A DNA stretch of 64,000 nt from Streptacidiphilus sp. ASG 303 (GCF_020991365.1 NZ_JAJLRA010000014.1:62001-126000), one strand, 5' to 3'; counted from the first letter of the stretch, positions 7,234 through 15,788 are shown. The notes: generated by a model not told the origin, from the sequence alone. Numbers and translations are program-made.

Positions 7234-9582
7234 TCAGGCCCCGCCCGCCGCGCCGCCGGGCCCTGCGGCGCCGCCCGTACCGGCGGCGCGGGCCTCGGAC
7301 TCCTCCCGCAGCCGCCGCCGCAGCACCTTGCCGAGCATGTTGCGGGGCAGCGGGTCGGTCCGGAACTCCACGATCTTGGGGACCTTGTACGCCGTCAGCC
7401 GGTCCGAGCAGTACGCCTCCAGCTCCTGCGCCGACAGCACGCCCCCCTGCCGCAGGACCACGCACGCCTTGACCGTCTCGCCCCGGTAGGTGTCGGGCAC
7501 GCCGATCACCGCCGCCTCGGCCACCGCCGGGTGGCCGAGCAGCACCTCCTCGATCTCGGCGGGGAAGATGGAGAAGCCGCTGGCGATGATGACGTCCCGC
7601 TTGCGGTCGATGACGGTGACGTAGCCGTCGGGGCTCATCACCCCGATGTCGCCGGTGGAGAGCCACCCGTCGTGGAGCATGCGGGTGGAGTCCTCGCGTT
7701 CGTGCCAGTACCCCGCGAAGACCTGCGGGCCGCGCACCAGCAGCTCCCCCGCCACGCCGGGCGGCTGCTCGCGGCCGGGGTCGTTCTCGTCCACGATCTT
7801 CGCCTCGGTGCCGGGGAGCGGGATGCCGACCGTGCCGGGGCGGGCGTTGGCGTTGAACGGGTTGCAGAGCACCACCGGGGCGGCCTCGGTCAGCCCGTAC
7901 CCCTCCACCAGCTGCGCCCGGGTGGCGCCCTCGAAGCGGTCGACCGTCTCCGGCGGCAGGCGCATGGCGCCGGAGATGCAGCTCCGCACCGAGCGCAGGG
8001 CCTTCAGCTCGCCGGGGCCGCGGCGCAGCAGCTGGTCGTACATGGGCGGCACGCCGGGGAAGAGGGTGGGCCGGTAGCGGCGGGCGGCGCGCAGGACGAG
8101 GTCCACGTCGAAGGAGGGGAGCAGCACGCTGCGGTTGCCCGCGGCGATGCCGACGGTGAGGCCGAGGGTCATCCCGTACACGTGGAAGAAGGGCAGCACG
8201 GCGAGGGCGGTCTCGCGGCCCTCGCGCCGCTGCGGGTACCAGGACTTCACCTGGTGGGCGTTGGCGACCAGGTTGCGGTGGGTGATCATGGCGCCCTTGG
8301 GCGTGCCGGTGGTGCCGCCGGTGTACTGCAGCACGGCGACCCGCCGCGGGTGGACGTCGGCCTGCGGCACGCCGCCGCGGGGGGCGCGGGTGCGGGCGAC
8401 GGTCGCGAACGGCACCGTGCCGTCGTCCGGCGGCGGCGTCGGCCCCAGCCGCTCCTGCGCGGCCCGGGCGCGGGCGAGCGGGAGCCGCAGCAGCAGGCGC
8501 CGCCAGAGCGGGAACTCCTCGCTGAGCCGGGTGGTGACCACGTGCCGCAGGGCGGTGTCCCCCCGCACGGAGGCGACGGTCGGGTAGGCGCCGTCGTGGA
8601 CGACGGCGAGCACGGCGCCGGAGTCGGTGAGCTGGTGGCGCAGCTCGCTGGCGGTGTAGAGGGGGTTGGCGGGGACGACGACGGCGCCGATGCGCTGGGC
8701 GGCGTAGAAGGCGACCACGAACTGCGGGCAGTTGGGCAGGATCACCGCCACCCGGTCGCCGCGGGTGACGCCCAGCTCCAGCAGGCCGGCGGCGAAGCGG
8801 TCCACGGCGCGGTGCAGGGCGCGGAAGCTGGTGCGGCGGCCGAAGAAGACCAGGGCGGTGCGGCGGCCGTGGCGGGCGGCGGCCTCGTCGAGCAGGCCGG
8901 TGACGGGGGTCTCGGGGATGTGGACGCGGCGCGGGACGCCGTGGGCGTAGAAGCGGTGCCAGGGCCGCTCGCGGCGGCGGGGGGTGGACGGCGGTCGGTC
9001 GGGCGGGGCGGGGATGCCGGGAGGACCGGGGGCCCGGGGCGTATGGGGGGCGCCGGGCGGGCGGAGGCCGTCGGGCGGGGCGAGGGTACCGGGAGGACCG
9101 GGGGCGCCGGACGGGCCGGACGCGCCGGATACGCCGGGCGGGGCCTCGGGGCGGGGGCCGGGGTGCCCGTCCGGCCGCCCGGCGGGCTGCCGCGCGGGCC
9201 GGCCCCCGGGGCTCCCGTCCGGGCGGCGGGACGCGTCCCGGCCCGGCAGGGCTTTCGGGCCCGGCGGCGCTTCGGGGAGCCGCAGCGGGGCCCGTTCCCG
9301 GGGACGGATCAGCGCGGGGGCGCGGAACGGCCCGGGGCGGCGGGCCGGCGGGCCCGCGTCCGTACCGGTGGCGGTGCCGGTGCCGGTGCCGGTGTCCGTG
9401 CCGGTGCCGGTGGCGGTGCCGGTGTCCGTACCGGTGGCGGTGTCCGTGTCCGTGTCGGTGTCCACGTCCTCCTCTACGTCCGCGTCGACGATCCGGGTCG
9501 GCAGCAGGGGGCGGTGGGCGTCCGGACCGCCCGGGCCGTCCTCCGGAGAGTCGCCGTCCCCCCTGGTCGCTCGCGCATCCAC
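7234..9582 (-). CDS. long-chain fatty-acid-CoA ligase with repetitive N-terminal extension
   Basis: Residues from about 230 onward form a complete ANL-superfamily acyl-CoA synthetase: P-loop LQYTGGTTGTPKGAM, LVEGYGLTEAAP, STGDIG and the C-terminal hinge IDRKRDVIIASGF with PRNMLGKVLRRRL. It activates fatty acids to acyl-AMP and then acyl-CoA. The total of 782 residues greatly exceeds the usual 520-560. The first ~220 residues are low complexity: a Thr/Asp/Gly stretch, then a Pro/Gly/Ala, collagen-like segment. The GTG at 9582 is chosen because AGGGGGAG lies nine bases upstream; an ATG further up would overlap the divergent gene. No good start exists closer to the catalytic domain, so the extension may be real. 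Translation of it needs proof. Confidence 0.85.
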   Translation of the reverse strand: MDARATRGDGDSPEDGPGGPDAHRPLLPTRIVDADVEEDVDTDTDTDTATGTDTGTATGTGTDTGTGTGTATGTDAGPPARRPGPFRAPALIRPRERAPLRLPEAPPGPKALPGRDASRRPDGSPGGRPARQPAGRPDGHPGPRPEAPPGVSGASGPSGAPGPPGTLAPPDGLRPPGAPHTPRAPGPPGIPAPPDRPPSTPRRRERPWHRFYAHGVPRRVHIPETPVTGLLDEAAARHGRRTALVFFGRRTSFRALHRAVDRFAAGLLELGVTRGDRVAVILPNCPQFVVAFYAAQRIGAVVVPANPLYTASELRHQLTDSGAVLAVVHDGAYPTVASVRGDTALRHVVTTRLSEEFPLWRRLLLRLPLARARAAQERLGPTPPPDDGTVPFATVARTRAPRGGVPQADVHPRRVAVLQYTGGTTGTPKGAMITHRNLVANAHQVKSWYPQRREGRETALAVLPFFHVYGMTLGLTVGIAAGNRSVLLPSFDVDLVLRAARRYRPTLFPGVPPMYDQLLRRGPGELKALRSVRSCISGAMRLPPETVDRFEGATRAQLVEGYGLTEAAPVVLCNPFNANARPGTVGIPLPGTEAKIVDENDPGREQPPGVAGELLVRGPQVFAGYWHEREDSTRMLHDGWLSTGDIGVMSPDGYVTVIDRKRDVIIASGFSIFPAEIEEVLLGHPAVAEAAVIGVPDTYRGETVKACVVLRQGGVLSAQELEAYCSDRLTAYKVPKIVEFRTDPLPRNMLGKVLRRRLREESEARAAGTGGAAGPGGAAGGA
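9364..9466. repeat. hexanucleotide microsatellite inside the ligase gene
   Basis: About 17 tandem 6-base units of GGTGCC, GGTGTC and GGTGGC type run here. On the minus strand they encode an alternating Thr/Gly/Asp/Ala stretch (DTDTDTATGTDTG). Because the unit is 6 bp, gain or loss of copies would change length without breaking the frame. Confidence 0.85.
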
Positions 9583-9703
9583 CGCTGGCACTCCCCCTGT
9601 CGCCCGAGGCCTGACTCCCTGCCGGGGTGTGGCGAATGGTTGCAGGGGGGCGTACGGGAGTCCAGAGGGTGAACCGGACGGATTCGGCGGGGCGGCGGCC
9701 CCG

Positions 9704-9709
9704 TACGGT
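9704..9709 (+). promoter_or_regulatory. -10 hexamer of a leaderless transcript
   Basis: TACGGT lies exactly 6 bases before the ATG at 9716 and no ribosome site is present, so the transcript probably starts at the initiation codon. No good -35 is visible. Confidence 0.5.
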
Positions 9710-9715
9710 GTCCGC

Positions 9716-10069
9716 ATGGAGATCTGGCTCAACCCCGCCTGCTCGAAGTGCCGCTCGGCCGTGGAGCTGCTCGACGGCGCCGGCGCGGAGTACACCGTCC
9801 GCCGGTACCTGGAGGACCCGCCGGACGAGGCGGAGATCGCCGCGGTGCTGGACCGGCTCGGCCTGGAGCCGTGGGACGTCACCCGCACCGGCGAGCCCGC
9901 CGCGGCGGAGCTGGGCGTGGCCTCCTGGCCGCGCGGCGCGGAGGACCGGCCCCGGTGGATCGCCGCGCTGGCGGCCCACCCGTCCCTCATCCAGCGGCCC
10001 ATCATCACCGCGGACGACGGCCGCGCGGTGGTGGGCCGCTCGGAGGAGGCGGTCCGCTCGGTGCTCTGA
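9716..10069 (+). CDS. ArsC/Spx-family thioredoxin-fold reductase
   Basis: The 117-residue protein starts MEIWLNPACSKCRSAVELL, the C-x-x-C version of the glutaredoxin-like ArsC/Spx/YffB fold. The C-terminal half has SLIQRPIITADDGRAVVGR, the conserved arsenate-reductase-like RP motif. Known relatives are glutaredoxin-coupled arsenate reductases or unknown reductases. It is far from the arsenic locus at 36-40 kb, so an arsenate role is not implied. It is a lone plus-strand gene, divergent from the ligase gene, apparently leaderless, and 19 bases from the end of the convergent ABC gene. Confidence 0.88.
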   Translation: MEIWLNPACSKCRSAVELLDGAGAEYTVRRYLEDPPDEAEIAAVLDRLGLEPWDVTRTGEPAAAELGVASWPRGAEDRPRWIAALAAHPSLIQRPIITADDGRAVVGRSEEAVRSVL

Positions 10070-10088
10070 CGGACCGGCACGCGGGCGC

Positions 10089-11963
10089 TCAGCCGGCCGG
10101 GGCCTCCACCGGCACAGGCGTGCGGGCGGGAGCGGGCGTGCGGGCGGGAGCGGGCGGACCGGCCGCGTCCTCGCGGGCGACCAGGGCGGCGTAGCGGCCG
10201 CCGAGGGCGACGAGCTCGTCGTGCGTGCCGCGCTCGGCGATGCGGCCGCCGTCGAGGACGACGATCTGGTCGGCGTCGCGGACGGTGGAGAGCCGGTGGG
10301 CGATGGTGATCGTGGTCCGGTCCGCGGCGAGGGCGTCGACGGCCTGCTGCACGGCGTGCTCGGTGCGGTTGTCGAGGGCGCTGGTGGCCTCGTCGAGGAT
10401 GAGGACGGGCGGGTTGCGCAGCAGGGTGCGGGCGATGGCGAGCCGCTGCTTCTCGCCGCCGGAGAAGCGGTGGCCGCGCTCGCCGACCAGGGTGTCGTAG
10501 CCGTCGGGCAGGGCGGCGATCCGGTCGTGGATCTGGGCGGCGCGGGCGGCGGCGACGAGTTCGGCGTCGGTGGCGCCGGGCTTGGCGAAGCGCAGGTTGT
10601 CGGCGACGGAGGCGTGGAAGAGGTACGTCTCCTGGGAGACCACGCCCACCGCCGCGGCCAGGGTGTCGAAGGACAGGTCGCGCACGTCGGTGCCGTCCAG
10701 GGCGACCCGGCCGCCGGTCACGTCGTACAGGCGCGGCACCAGCATGCCGAGGGTGGTCTTGCCGGAGCCGGTCTCCCCCACGACGGCGAGGGAGCCGCCC
10801 GCGGGCACGGCGAGGTCGATGCCGGTGAGGGCGGGGCGCCCGGCGGCGGGGCCGTAGGAGAAGTGCACGTCCTCGAAGCGGACCTCGCCGCGGATCCGGG
10901 CCGGCCGCACCGGGTCGGCGGGCTCGGTGATGTCGACGGGCAGGTCCAGGTACTCGAAGATGCGCTGGAACAGCGCCAGGGACGCCTGCACCTGCACGCC
11001 CGTGGAGAGCAGGGAGACCGTGGGCCGGAAGAGGCCCTGCTGGAGCGAGACGAAGGCGACGAGGGTGCCGAGCGAGACGACGGGGCTGCCGGCGGCGGTG
11101 GCCAGGCCCGCCGCCCAGTAGACGACGGCGGGCATCGCGGCCATGACGATCTGGATGGTCGACATCCGCCACCGCCCGGCCATGCTCGAACGGACCTCCA
11201 GGTCGGCCAGGCCGTCGGACTGCGCCGCGAACTCCCGCGACAGCGAGTCGGACCGGCCCATGGTGCGGCCCAGCAGGATGCCGCTGACCGAGAGCGACTC
11301 CTGGACGGCGGCGGACATGGCGGCGAGCTGCTTCTGCCGCTGCGCGGTGATCCTCTTGCGCTCGTTGCCGACGCGCCGGCTGATCCGGACGAAGAGCGGC
11401 AGCAGGAGCAGGGAGACCACGGTCAGCCGCCAGTCGAGGGCGACCATGGCGGCCACGGTGGCGGTCACCCCGGTCAGGTTGGAGACCAGCGAGGTGGCGG
11501 TGGAGGTGACGGTGGACTGCATGCCGCCGATGTCGTTGGCGATCCGCGACTGCACCTCGCCGGTGCGGGTGCGGGTGAAGAAGGCCAGGGACATGCGCTG
11601 CAGGTGGCTGTAGACGGCGGTGCGCAGGTCGTGCATGACGCGCTGGCCGACGGTGGTGGAGATCAGGGTCTGCAGCACGTTGAGGACGCTGGTGAGGACG
11701 GCGGTGGCCACCATCCCGAGGGCCAGCAGGCTGAGCAGGGCCGTGCGGCCCTGGGGTATGGCGGTGTCCAGCATCGCGCGCAGCAGGAACGGGGTGGCCA
11801 CCGAGACCAGCGAGGAGAGCCCCACCAGCAGGCCGACGACCGCGAGGCGGGCGCGGTAGGGGCGGAAGAGGCCGAGGATGCGGCGCACCTGGGCGGGCGG
11901 CCGCTCATCGCCGGGCGCGGGGGCGGGGGTGGGCGGGGTCGGGTCGGTTCCCTGGGGTTTCAC
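10089..11963 (-). CDS. ABC exporter, fused permease and ATPase
   Basis: A half-size exporter of 624 residues. The N-terminal membrane domain starts near VRRILGLFRPYRARLAVVGLL and has about six helices. The ATPase domain has Walker A GETGSGKTT, signature FSGGEKQRLAIAR and Walker B VLILDEATSALD, ending in an Ala/Pro tail. It resembles multidrug or lipid exporters of the MsbA/BmrA type and would act as a dimer. A farther ATG at 12062 is possible, but the GTG at 11963 (preceded by CGGAG) leaves the inverted repeat at 12033-12047 and a TATGCT -10 in the promoter, so it is preferred. The substrate is unknown; the iron-box-like repeat hints at metal or siderophore traffic, which is speculative. Confidence 0.85.
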   Translation of the reverse strand: MKPQGTDPTPPTPAPAPGDERPPAQVRRILGLFRPYRARLAVVGLLVGLSSLVSVATPFLLRAMLDTAIPQGRTALLSLLALGMVATAVLTSVLNVLQTLISTTVGQRVMHDLRTAVYSHLQRMSLAFFTRTRTGEVQSRIANDIGGMQSTVTSTATSLVSNLTGVTATVAAMVALDWRLTVVSLLLLPLFVRISRRVGNERKRITAQRQKQLAAMSAAVQESLSVSGILLGRTMGRSDSLSREFAAQSDGLADLEVRSSMAGRWRMSTIQIVMAAMPAVVYWAAGLATAAGSPVVSLGTLVAFVSLQQGLFRPTVSLLSTGVQVQASLALFQRIFEYLDLPVDITEPADPVRPARIRGEVRFEDVHFSYGPAAGRPALTGIDLAVPAGGSLAVVGETGSGKTTLGMLVPRLYDVTGGRVALDGTDVRDLSFDTLAAAVGVVSQETYLFHASVADNLRFAKPGATDAELVAAARAAQIHDRIAALPDGYDTLVGERGHRFSGGEKQRLAIARTLLRNPPVLILDEATSALDNRTEHAVQQAVDALAADRTTITIAHRLSTVRDADQIVVLDGGRIAERGTHDELVALGGRYAALVAREDAAGPPAPARTPAPARTPVPVEAPAG

Positions 11964-12009
11964 GGGCGGCTCCGGCGGGGTGCGGGGACGGGTCGGGGCG
12001 GGCGGTGCC

Positions 12010-12015
12010 GAGCAT
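12010..12015 (-). promoter_or_regulatory. -10-like TATGCT for the ABC exporter
   Basis: TATGCT on the minus strand sits about 17 bases downstream of the inverted repeat, which would cover the -35 region. This supports the internal GTG start of the exporter. Confidence 0.4.
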
Positions 12016-12032
12016 ACCGAGCAAGGCTCACT

Positions 12033-12047
12033 GTTAGGGAACCTAAC
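12033..12047. promoter_or_regulatory. inverted repeat GTTAGG-GAA-CCTAAC, operator candidate
   Basis: Perfect 6-bp arms stand in an AT-richer patch upstream of the ABC exporter. The minus strand reads TTAGGTTCCCTAAC, which shares its first seven bases with the DmdR iron box but diverges after that. It is an operator by position; a DmdR assignment is weak. Confidence 0.5.
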
Positions 12048-12200
12048 GGTAAGCCCGGTCATTCCCGTTCCGCACCCCGGAGTGCCCGCCGCACCCCGGA
12101 CCGGCGCTCGCGCCCGGGCCCGCGCCCCTGCTCCCCCACGTCCGGCACCGGGGCCCGCCCGCGCGACCGGCCCGCACGGGCCTGCCGGTGCGGTGCCGGC

Positions 12201-12974
12201 TCAGTCGGTGCGGTACTGGCGCCCGGCCCGGGACGACGCCCCGCCGAGCATCCCCTGCGGCACCAGCCGGCCGAGCCCCACGACCGCCCGGTACCGCAGG
12301 CCCGGGACGGAGAGGGTCCGCCCCCGGGCGAGGTCGCGCAGCGCCTCGCGGACGACCTGGTCGACGGAGAGCCACATCCAGCCGGGGATGTTCGAGGTGC
12401 CCATGCCCGCCCGCTCGTGGAACTCGGTGCGCGTGAACCCCGGGCAGAGCGCCATCAGCCGCACCCCCGAGCCCACCAGGTCGCGCGCCACGCCCTGGGT
12501 GAAGCTGACCACCCACGCCTTGGTGGCCCCGTACGTGCCGCGCGGGAAGAAGGCCGCCACCGACGCCACGTTCACCACCCAGCCGCGGCGGCGCTCGCGC
12601 ATCCCCGGCAGCGCGGCGGTCGTCAGGCGCAGCACCGCCTCCACGTGGACCTTGAGCATGGTGAGCTCGTCCGCGAGCGGCACGTCCAGGAAGGCGCCGC
12701 GGTTGCCGAAGCCCGCGTTGTTCACCAGCACGTCCACCGGGCGGGCGGCGTCGGCGAGCCTGCGCTCGACGGCCGTGATGCCCTCCTCGGTGGCGAGGTC
12801 CGCCACCAGCACCTCGACCTCGCGGCCGCGCACCTGACGCAGCCGCGCGGCGGCCTCCTCCAGCCGCTTGCCGTCCCGGGCGACCAGCACCAGGTCGTGC
12901 CCGTCCGCCGCCAGCCGCTCCGCGAAGGCCGCGCCGATCCCGGCGGTGGCGCCGGTGATGAGAGAAGTCGTCAT
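12201..12974 (-). CDS. short-chain dehydrogenase/reductase
   Basis: The 257-residue classical SDR has the cofactor motif TGATAGIGAAF at the N-terminus, NNAG near residue 88, a catalytic Ser in VNVASVAAF and YGATKA with the Tyr-Lys pair. The middle Arg in VARDG suggests NADP preference. The C-terminus (about 225-257) is hydrophobic to basic, as in the DltE/YqjQ-like SDRs. It stands alone between the ABC exporter and the decayed island. The substrate is unknown. Confidence 0.88.
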   Translation of the reverse strand: MTTSLITGATAGIGAAFAERLAADGHDLVLVARDGKRLEEAAARLRQVRGREVEVLVADLATEEGITAVERRLADAARPVDVLVNNAGFGNRGAFLDVPLADELTMLKVHVEAVLRLTTAALPGMRERRRGWVVNVASVAAFFPRGTYGATKAWVVSFTQGVARDLVGSGVRLMALCPGFTRTEFHERAGMGTSNIPGWMWLSVDQVVREALRDLARGRTLSVPGLRYRAVVGLGRLVPQGMLGGASSRAGRQYRTD

Positions 12975-13134
12975 ACCGGCGACGTTAGCCGGTGCGCCGC
13001 CGCGGTGCGCCCCCACGAGGAGCCCGTCCCCGGCCGCCGCCGCGCGACAGGCCGGGGACGGGCTCCGCCCGTGACGCCGGGGGCACGCCCGCCGCGCCGG
13101 GTGCGCCCGCGGCGGCACCGCGGGCGCCGGGTCG

Positions 13135-13314
13135 TCAGGCGGGCCGGACGGTGACGGTGCAGAGGCGCTTGGTGGCCCGGGTCAGGGCCACTTACAGGTC
13201 CCTCTCCCCGCCGGGGCGGGCCGCGGTGATCCCCTCGGGGTCCACGACGACGACCCCGTCGAACTCCAGGCCGCGCGCCTCGGACGCCGGCACGACGCGT
13301 GCGTGGCGGCCGAG
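13135..13314 (-). pseudogene. 3' remnant of a HelR/UvrD-like helicase with a nonsense codon
   Basis: The minus strand encodes ARGLEFDGVVVVDPEGI then, after about ten residues, DL-stop-VALTRATKRLCTVTV and a final TGA at 13135. This is the C-terminal end of HelR-type superfamily 1 helicases (typically KGLEFD...VVVV..P and LYVALTRATKRL). The conserved Tyr codon TAC is TAA at 13192-13194. Everything upstream of about 13314 is lost, and a hairpin at 13369 belongs to the next gene. HelR is known in Streptomyces as an RNA polymerase recycling factor linked to rifamycin tolerance; this copy is dead. Confidence 0.75.
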
Positions 13315-13368
13315 GCCCCGGGCCCTTGCCGCCGCTCGCCGCCCGACCCGCCGGACACGGAGGACGCG

Positions 13369-13410
13369 CCGGTGCCGCCGGAGACCTGTTCGGGTCTCCG
13401 ACGGCACCGG
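13369..13410. terminator. imperfect hairpin after the PH-like gene
   Basis: GGTGCCG-CGGAGACC and GGTCTCCG-CGGCACC pair with one mismatch each side around a TGTTCG loop. Position fits a terminator for the minus-strand gene ending at 13437. Confidence 0.55.
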
Positions 13411-13436
13411 ACGGCACGGGGGGCGTCACCGCCGGG

Positions 13437-13811
13437 TCAGCGGCCGGCCACGGCTTCCAGCAGGCTGTCCGCGGCTTCGCGATGGGTGGGGCTGAGGTGC
13501 ATGGTCTTCTTGCGTCCGTCATCCATCAGGACCTCGATCTGCCGGGGACGGGAGGCGGGGCGCACCTCCGACACCGGGCGTTCGAACCAGACACGTCCGG
13601 GCAGCGCCTTGACCGGGGTGGCCAGGAAGCCGATGAGGCGCCGATCGGTGAGCGCCAGGTAGCAGGTGGCGGGCAGGAGCGCGTACGGCATGCGGGGCCG
13701 GCCCACCTTGGCCGGAGCCGCCGCCCTCAGGACCTCGCCGGCTTGCAGCATCCCCCTCGCGTGCGCGGCGATCCTGTCGGGCAGGTCGGCGTGGAGTGCG
13801 TCAGGAAGCAC
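13437..13811 (-). CDS. small PH-domain-like protein of unknown function
   Basis: The 124-residue protein starts at a GTG with AGGAGG five bases upstream. The sequence YLALTDRRLIGFLATP near the centre, followed by short beta strands (RVWFERPVSEVR, QIEVLMDDGRKK), is typical of bacterial PH-like domains, which often bind membranes or peptides. The N-terminal 40 residues look helical. It is downstream of the small membrane gene in the decayed island, about 90 bases away, and uses slightly less extreme GC than its neighbours. No function can be named. Confidence 0.7.
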   Translation of the reverse strand: MLPDALHADLPDRIAAHARGMLQAGEVLRAAAPAKVGRPRMPYALLPATCYLALTDRRLIGFLATPVKALPGRVWFERPVSEVRPASRPRQIEVLMDDGRKKTMHLSPTHREAADSLLEAVAGR

Positions 13812-13897
13812 GGATCCTCCTGGAGTCGTGTCGGGAAGCGGTGTCGCAGGTTGCGGCCCGGGACGGTGCCCCCCGGCACAAGCCGCCGAGGCCGCAC

Positions 13898-14080
13898 CTA
13901 TGACGCACCCGTCACGGCGACCGCCCTGACCAGGGCAACGAGGTTGAGCACGAGCACGGCGACGACGACGGACAGGGCGACTGTGTCGGCTCCCATGAGG
14001 AGCACCAGCACGAGTGCCGCCGTCGCAACCGTGACCCCTGCCAGGGCCAGCCTGATGCGGGTGGTGCGGGACTTCTTCAT
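13898..14080 (-). CDS. small two-helix membrane protein, possible Rhs immunity partner
   Basis: The 60-residue product has a basic start (MKKSRTTRIR) followed by two hydrophobic segments at about residues 11-31 and 33-54. The ATG directly follows the TAG of the Rhs remnant with no intervening base, so translation was probably coupled. Small membrane proteins just after an Rhs tip are often immunity proteins, and the tip here is itself hydrophobic. That role is inference. It could also be a leftover with no function. Confidence 0.6.
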   Translation of the reverse strand: MKKSRTTRIRLALAGVTVATAALVLVLLMGADTVALSVVVAVLVLNLVALVRAVAVTGAS

Positions 14081-15788
14081 CTACATCGCCATCCATGCGA
14101 GAAGGCCGCCTGCGACGGCGCCGACGGCACCCCAGGTGGCGCAGGACTCCAGGTCCTCGGTGCCCGTGCCGCCGCCCAGGCTCGTGGCAACGGCCGCACC
14201 GGCGCAGCCGGCGATCGCTCCGCCCGCGACGGCCGCACCGAGCGGGTTGTCGAACAGGAGCGACCCTGCGACGAGACCGGCGCCGCCGGTCAGTGCTGCG
14301 GCGAGGTCCGAGGACCAGGAGTACGTCCCGTCGGGGTCCATGCGGTTGACGGGGCCGCCCGCCGCGTAGAGGTAGGTGTTGGTCTCCCTGCCCGAGGGGT
14401 CGGGCTGGGTGAAGCGGGCGGTGGCGGGGTCGTAGTAACGGGCGCCCATCTTGTACAGGCCGGTGTCGTCGAGGTAGGCGCCGGTGCAGCCGAAGGGCTG
14501 GGGAACACCGGCGCCCGCCGTGCCGCGGGCGTCGCCGACCGGACCGGAGGACCAGGAGCCGGCCCTGGTCCCGGCGCCGTCGACCAGGACGAGCGGAGCC
14601 CCCTGGTTGTCCGTCAGGTAGTAGTAGGCCTTGCCGCCGCTCGTCACACCGATGAGCGTGCCCGCGGGGTCGCGGACGAATCCCGTCCTCGCGCCGCCGG
14701 TGGTGGTGGTGGAGATGCCGAGCGGTCCCTCGTCGACGGAGGTGGTGTCGGCGGTGAGGCGGTCGGAGGAGTCGGTGCCCGCATAGGTGTAGTGGTGGGT
14801 GGTGCCGCCGGTGGTGAGGGCGGTGAGCTGGTTGAAGTCGTTGTAGGTCTCGCCGGTGCGGGCGCCGGATCCGCCCGAGGCGGTCTCATTGCCGTCGGCG
14901 TCGTGGGACCAGCCCGTGGAGTCGCCGTTGACGGGGGTGATCTGGTTGGCGGTGTTGTAGCCGTAGTGGGTCAGGCCGCTGTCGGAGCAGGAGCCGGCCG
15001 TGCGGGAGGTGTCGGTGAGGTTGCCGGCCTTGTCGTGGCAGTAGAGCCAGGAGGCGGTCCGGGTGCCGCTGCCGTCCTTCTCCCGCGCGTAGGTCAGGCG
15101 GGACTGGCTGTCGTAGGTGTAGGTGAGGACCGATCCGGTGCCGGGGTCGGTGCGGGACTGGATCTGCTCGGTGTCGGTGCCGTCGGGCAGCCTGTAGGCG
15201 AAGGTGTGGTTGACGTAGGTGGCCGTGGCGGTCGTGGCCTTGACCGAGGTGGGACGGTCGGAGTTGTCCCATCCGGCGGTCTGGGTGGTGCCGCCGGGGT
15301 AGCTCGTGCTCTTGCGGTTGCCGTCCTCGTCGTAGGCGAAGGTGGTCCTGCCGCCCGTGGGGTCGGTGAGCGAGGTGAGCTCGTTGCCCGCGTCGTACCC
15401 GTAGGAGGTGGTGCCGTTCGGGTCGGTGGCGGTCTGCAGGTTGCCCGCCGGGTCGTAGGCGAGGGTGTGGGCGGCGCCGTCGGCGAGGGTGCGGGTGGCC
15501 TCGCGGCCGAGTGCGTCGTAGGTGTGGGTGATGGTGCCGGAGGCGTCGGTCCGGGTGAGCAGGTTGCCGTCGCCGTCGTAGGTGCGGGCGACGCGCAGGT
15601 TCCTGGTGCCGCCGGAGGTGGCGACACTGGTGACGCGGTCGTGGGCGTCGTCGCCGTAACGACGGTGCGCGGTTCACCCCTGCGGGGACCGCCGGCGCCG
15701 CAGGTCGCGACGGGCCTCCGGGCGCCGCGGCGGCGGGCACCGCTGCGAGCGGCACCAGCACCCCGACCGCCGCCAGCGCTGCCGTCAC
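14081..15788 (-). pseudogene. Rhs/YD-repeat protein, frameshifted and internally truncated
   Basis: From about 15668 down to 14081 one frame encodes successive YD repeats (YDALGREATRTLADG, YDPAGNLQTATDPNGTT, YDEDGNRKST) and the Rhs core RYYDPATARFTQPDPSGRETN with YLYAAGGPVNRMDPDG. The tip after the core is about 80 residues of Gly/Ala-rich hydrophobic sequence. A Sec signal peptide (VTAALAAVGVLVPLAAVPAAAA) starts near the GTG at 15788 but lies in a different frame. The Rhs frame has an in-frame TGA at 15674-15676. Only about 35 residues separate signal and repeats, whereas full proteins have over 1,000, so a large internal deletion plus frameshift is inferred. An internal GTG at 14647 could still give a 188-residue tail. 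Confidence 0.8.

Noticed and set aside
9364-9466. Hexamer repeats considered as a phase-variation switch
   Set aside because: A 6-bp unit keeps the reading frame, so it cannot switch the gene on and off. It can only change length.
6170-9979. 1269-codon minus-strand ORF spanning PARG-like and ligase genes
   Set aside because: Only its C-terminal 301 codons are a real protein. The upstream part is antisense or off-frame reading of the ligase gene.
9716-10069. Assigning the ArsC/Spx-like gene to arsenate resistance
   Set aside because: It is about 26 kb from the arsenic locus and no arsenic gene is near. The C-x-x-C family has non-arsenic members.
9627-13154. 1175-codon plus-strand ORF over ABC exporter and SDR genes
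   Set aside because: It is complementary to real minus-strand genes and has no recognisable domain.
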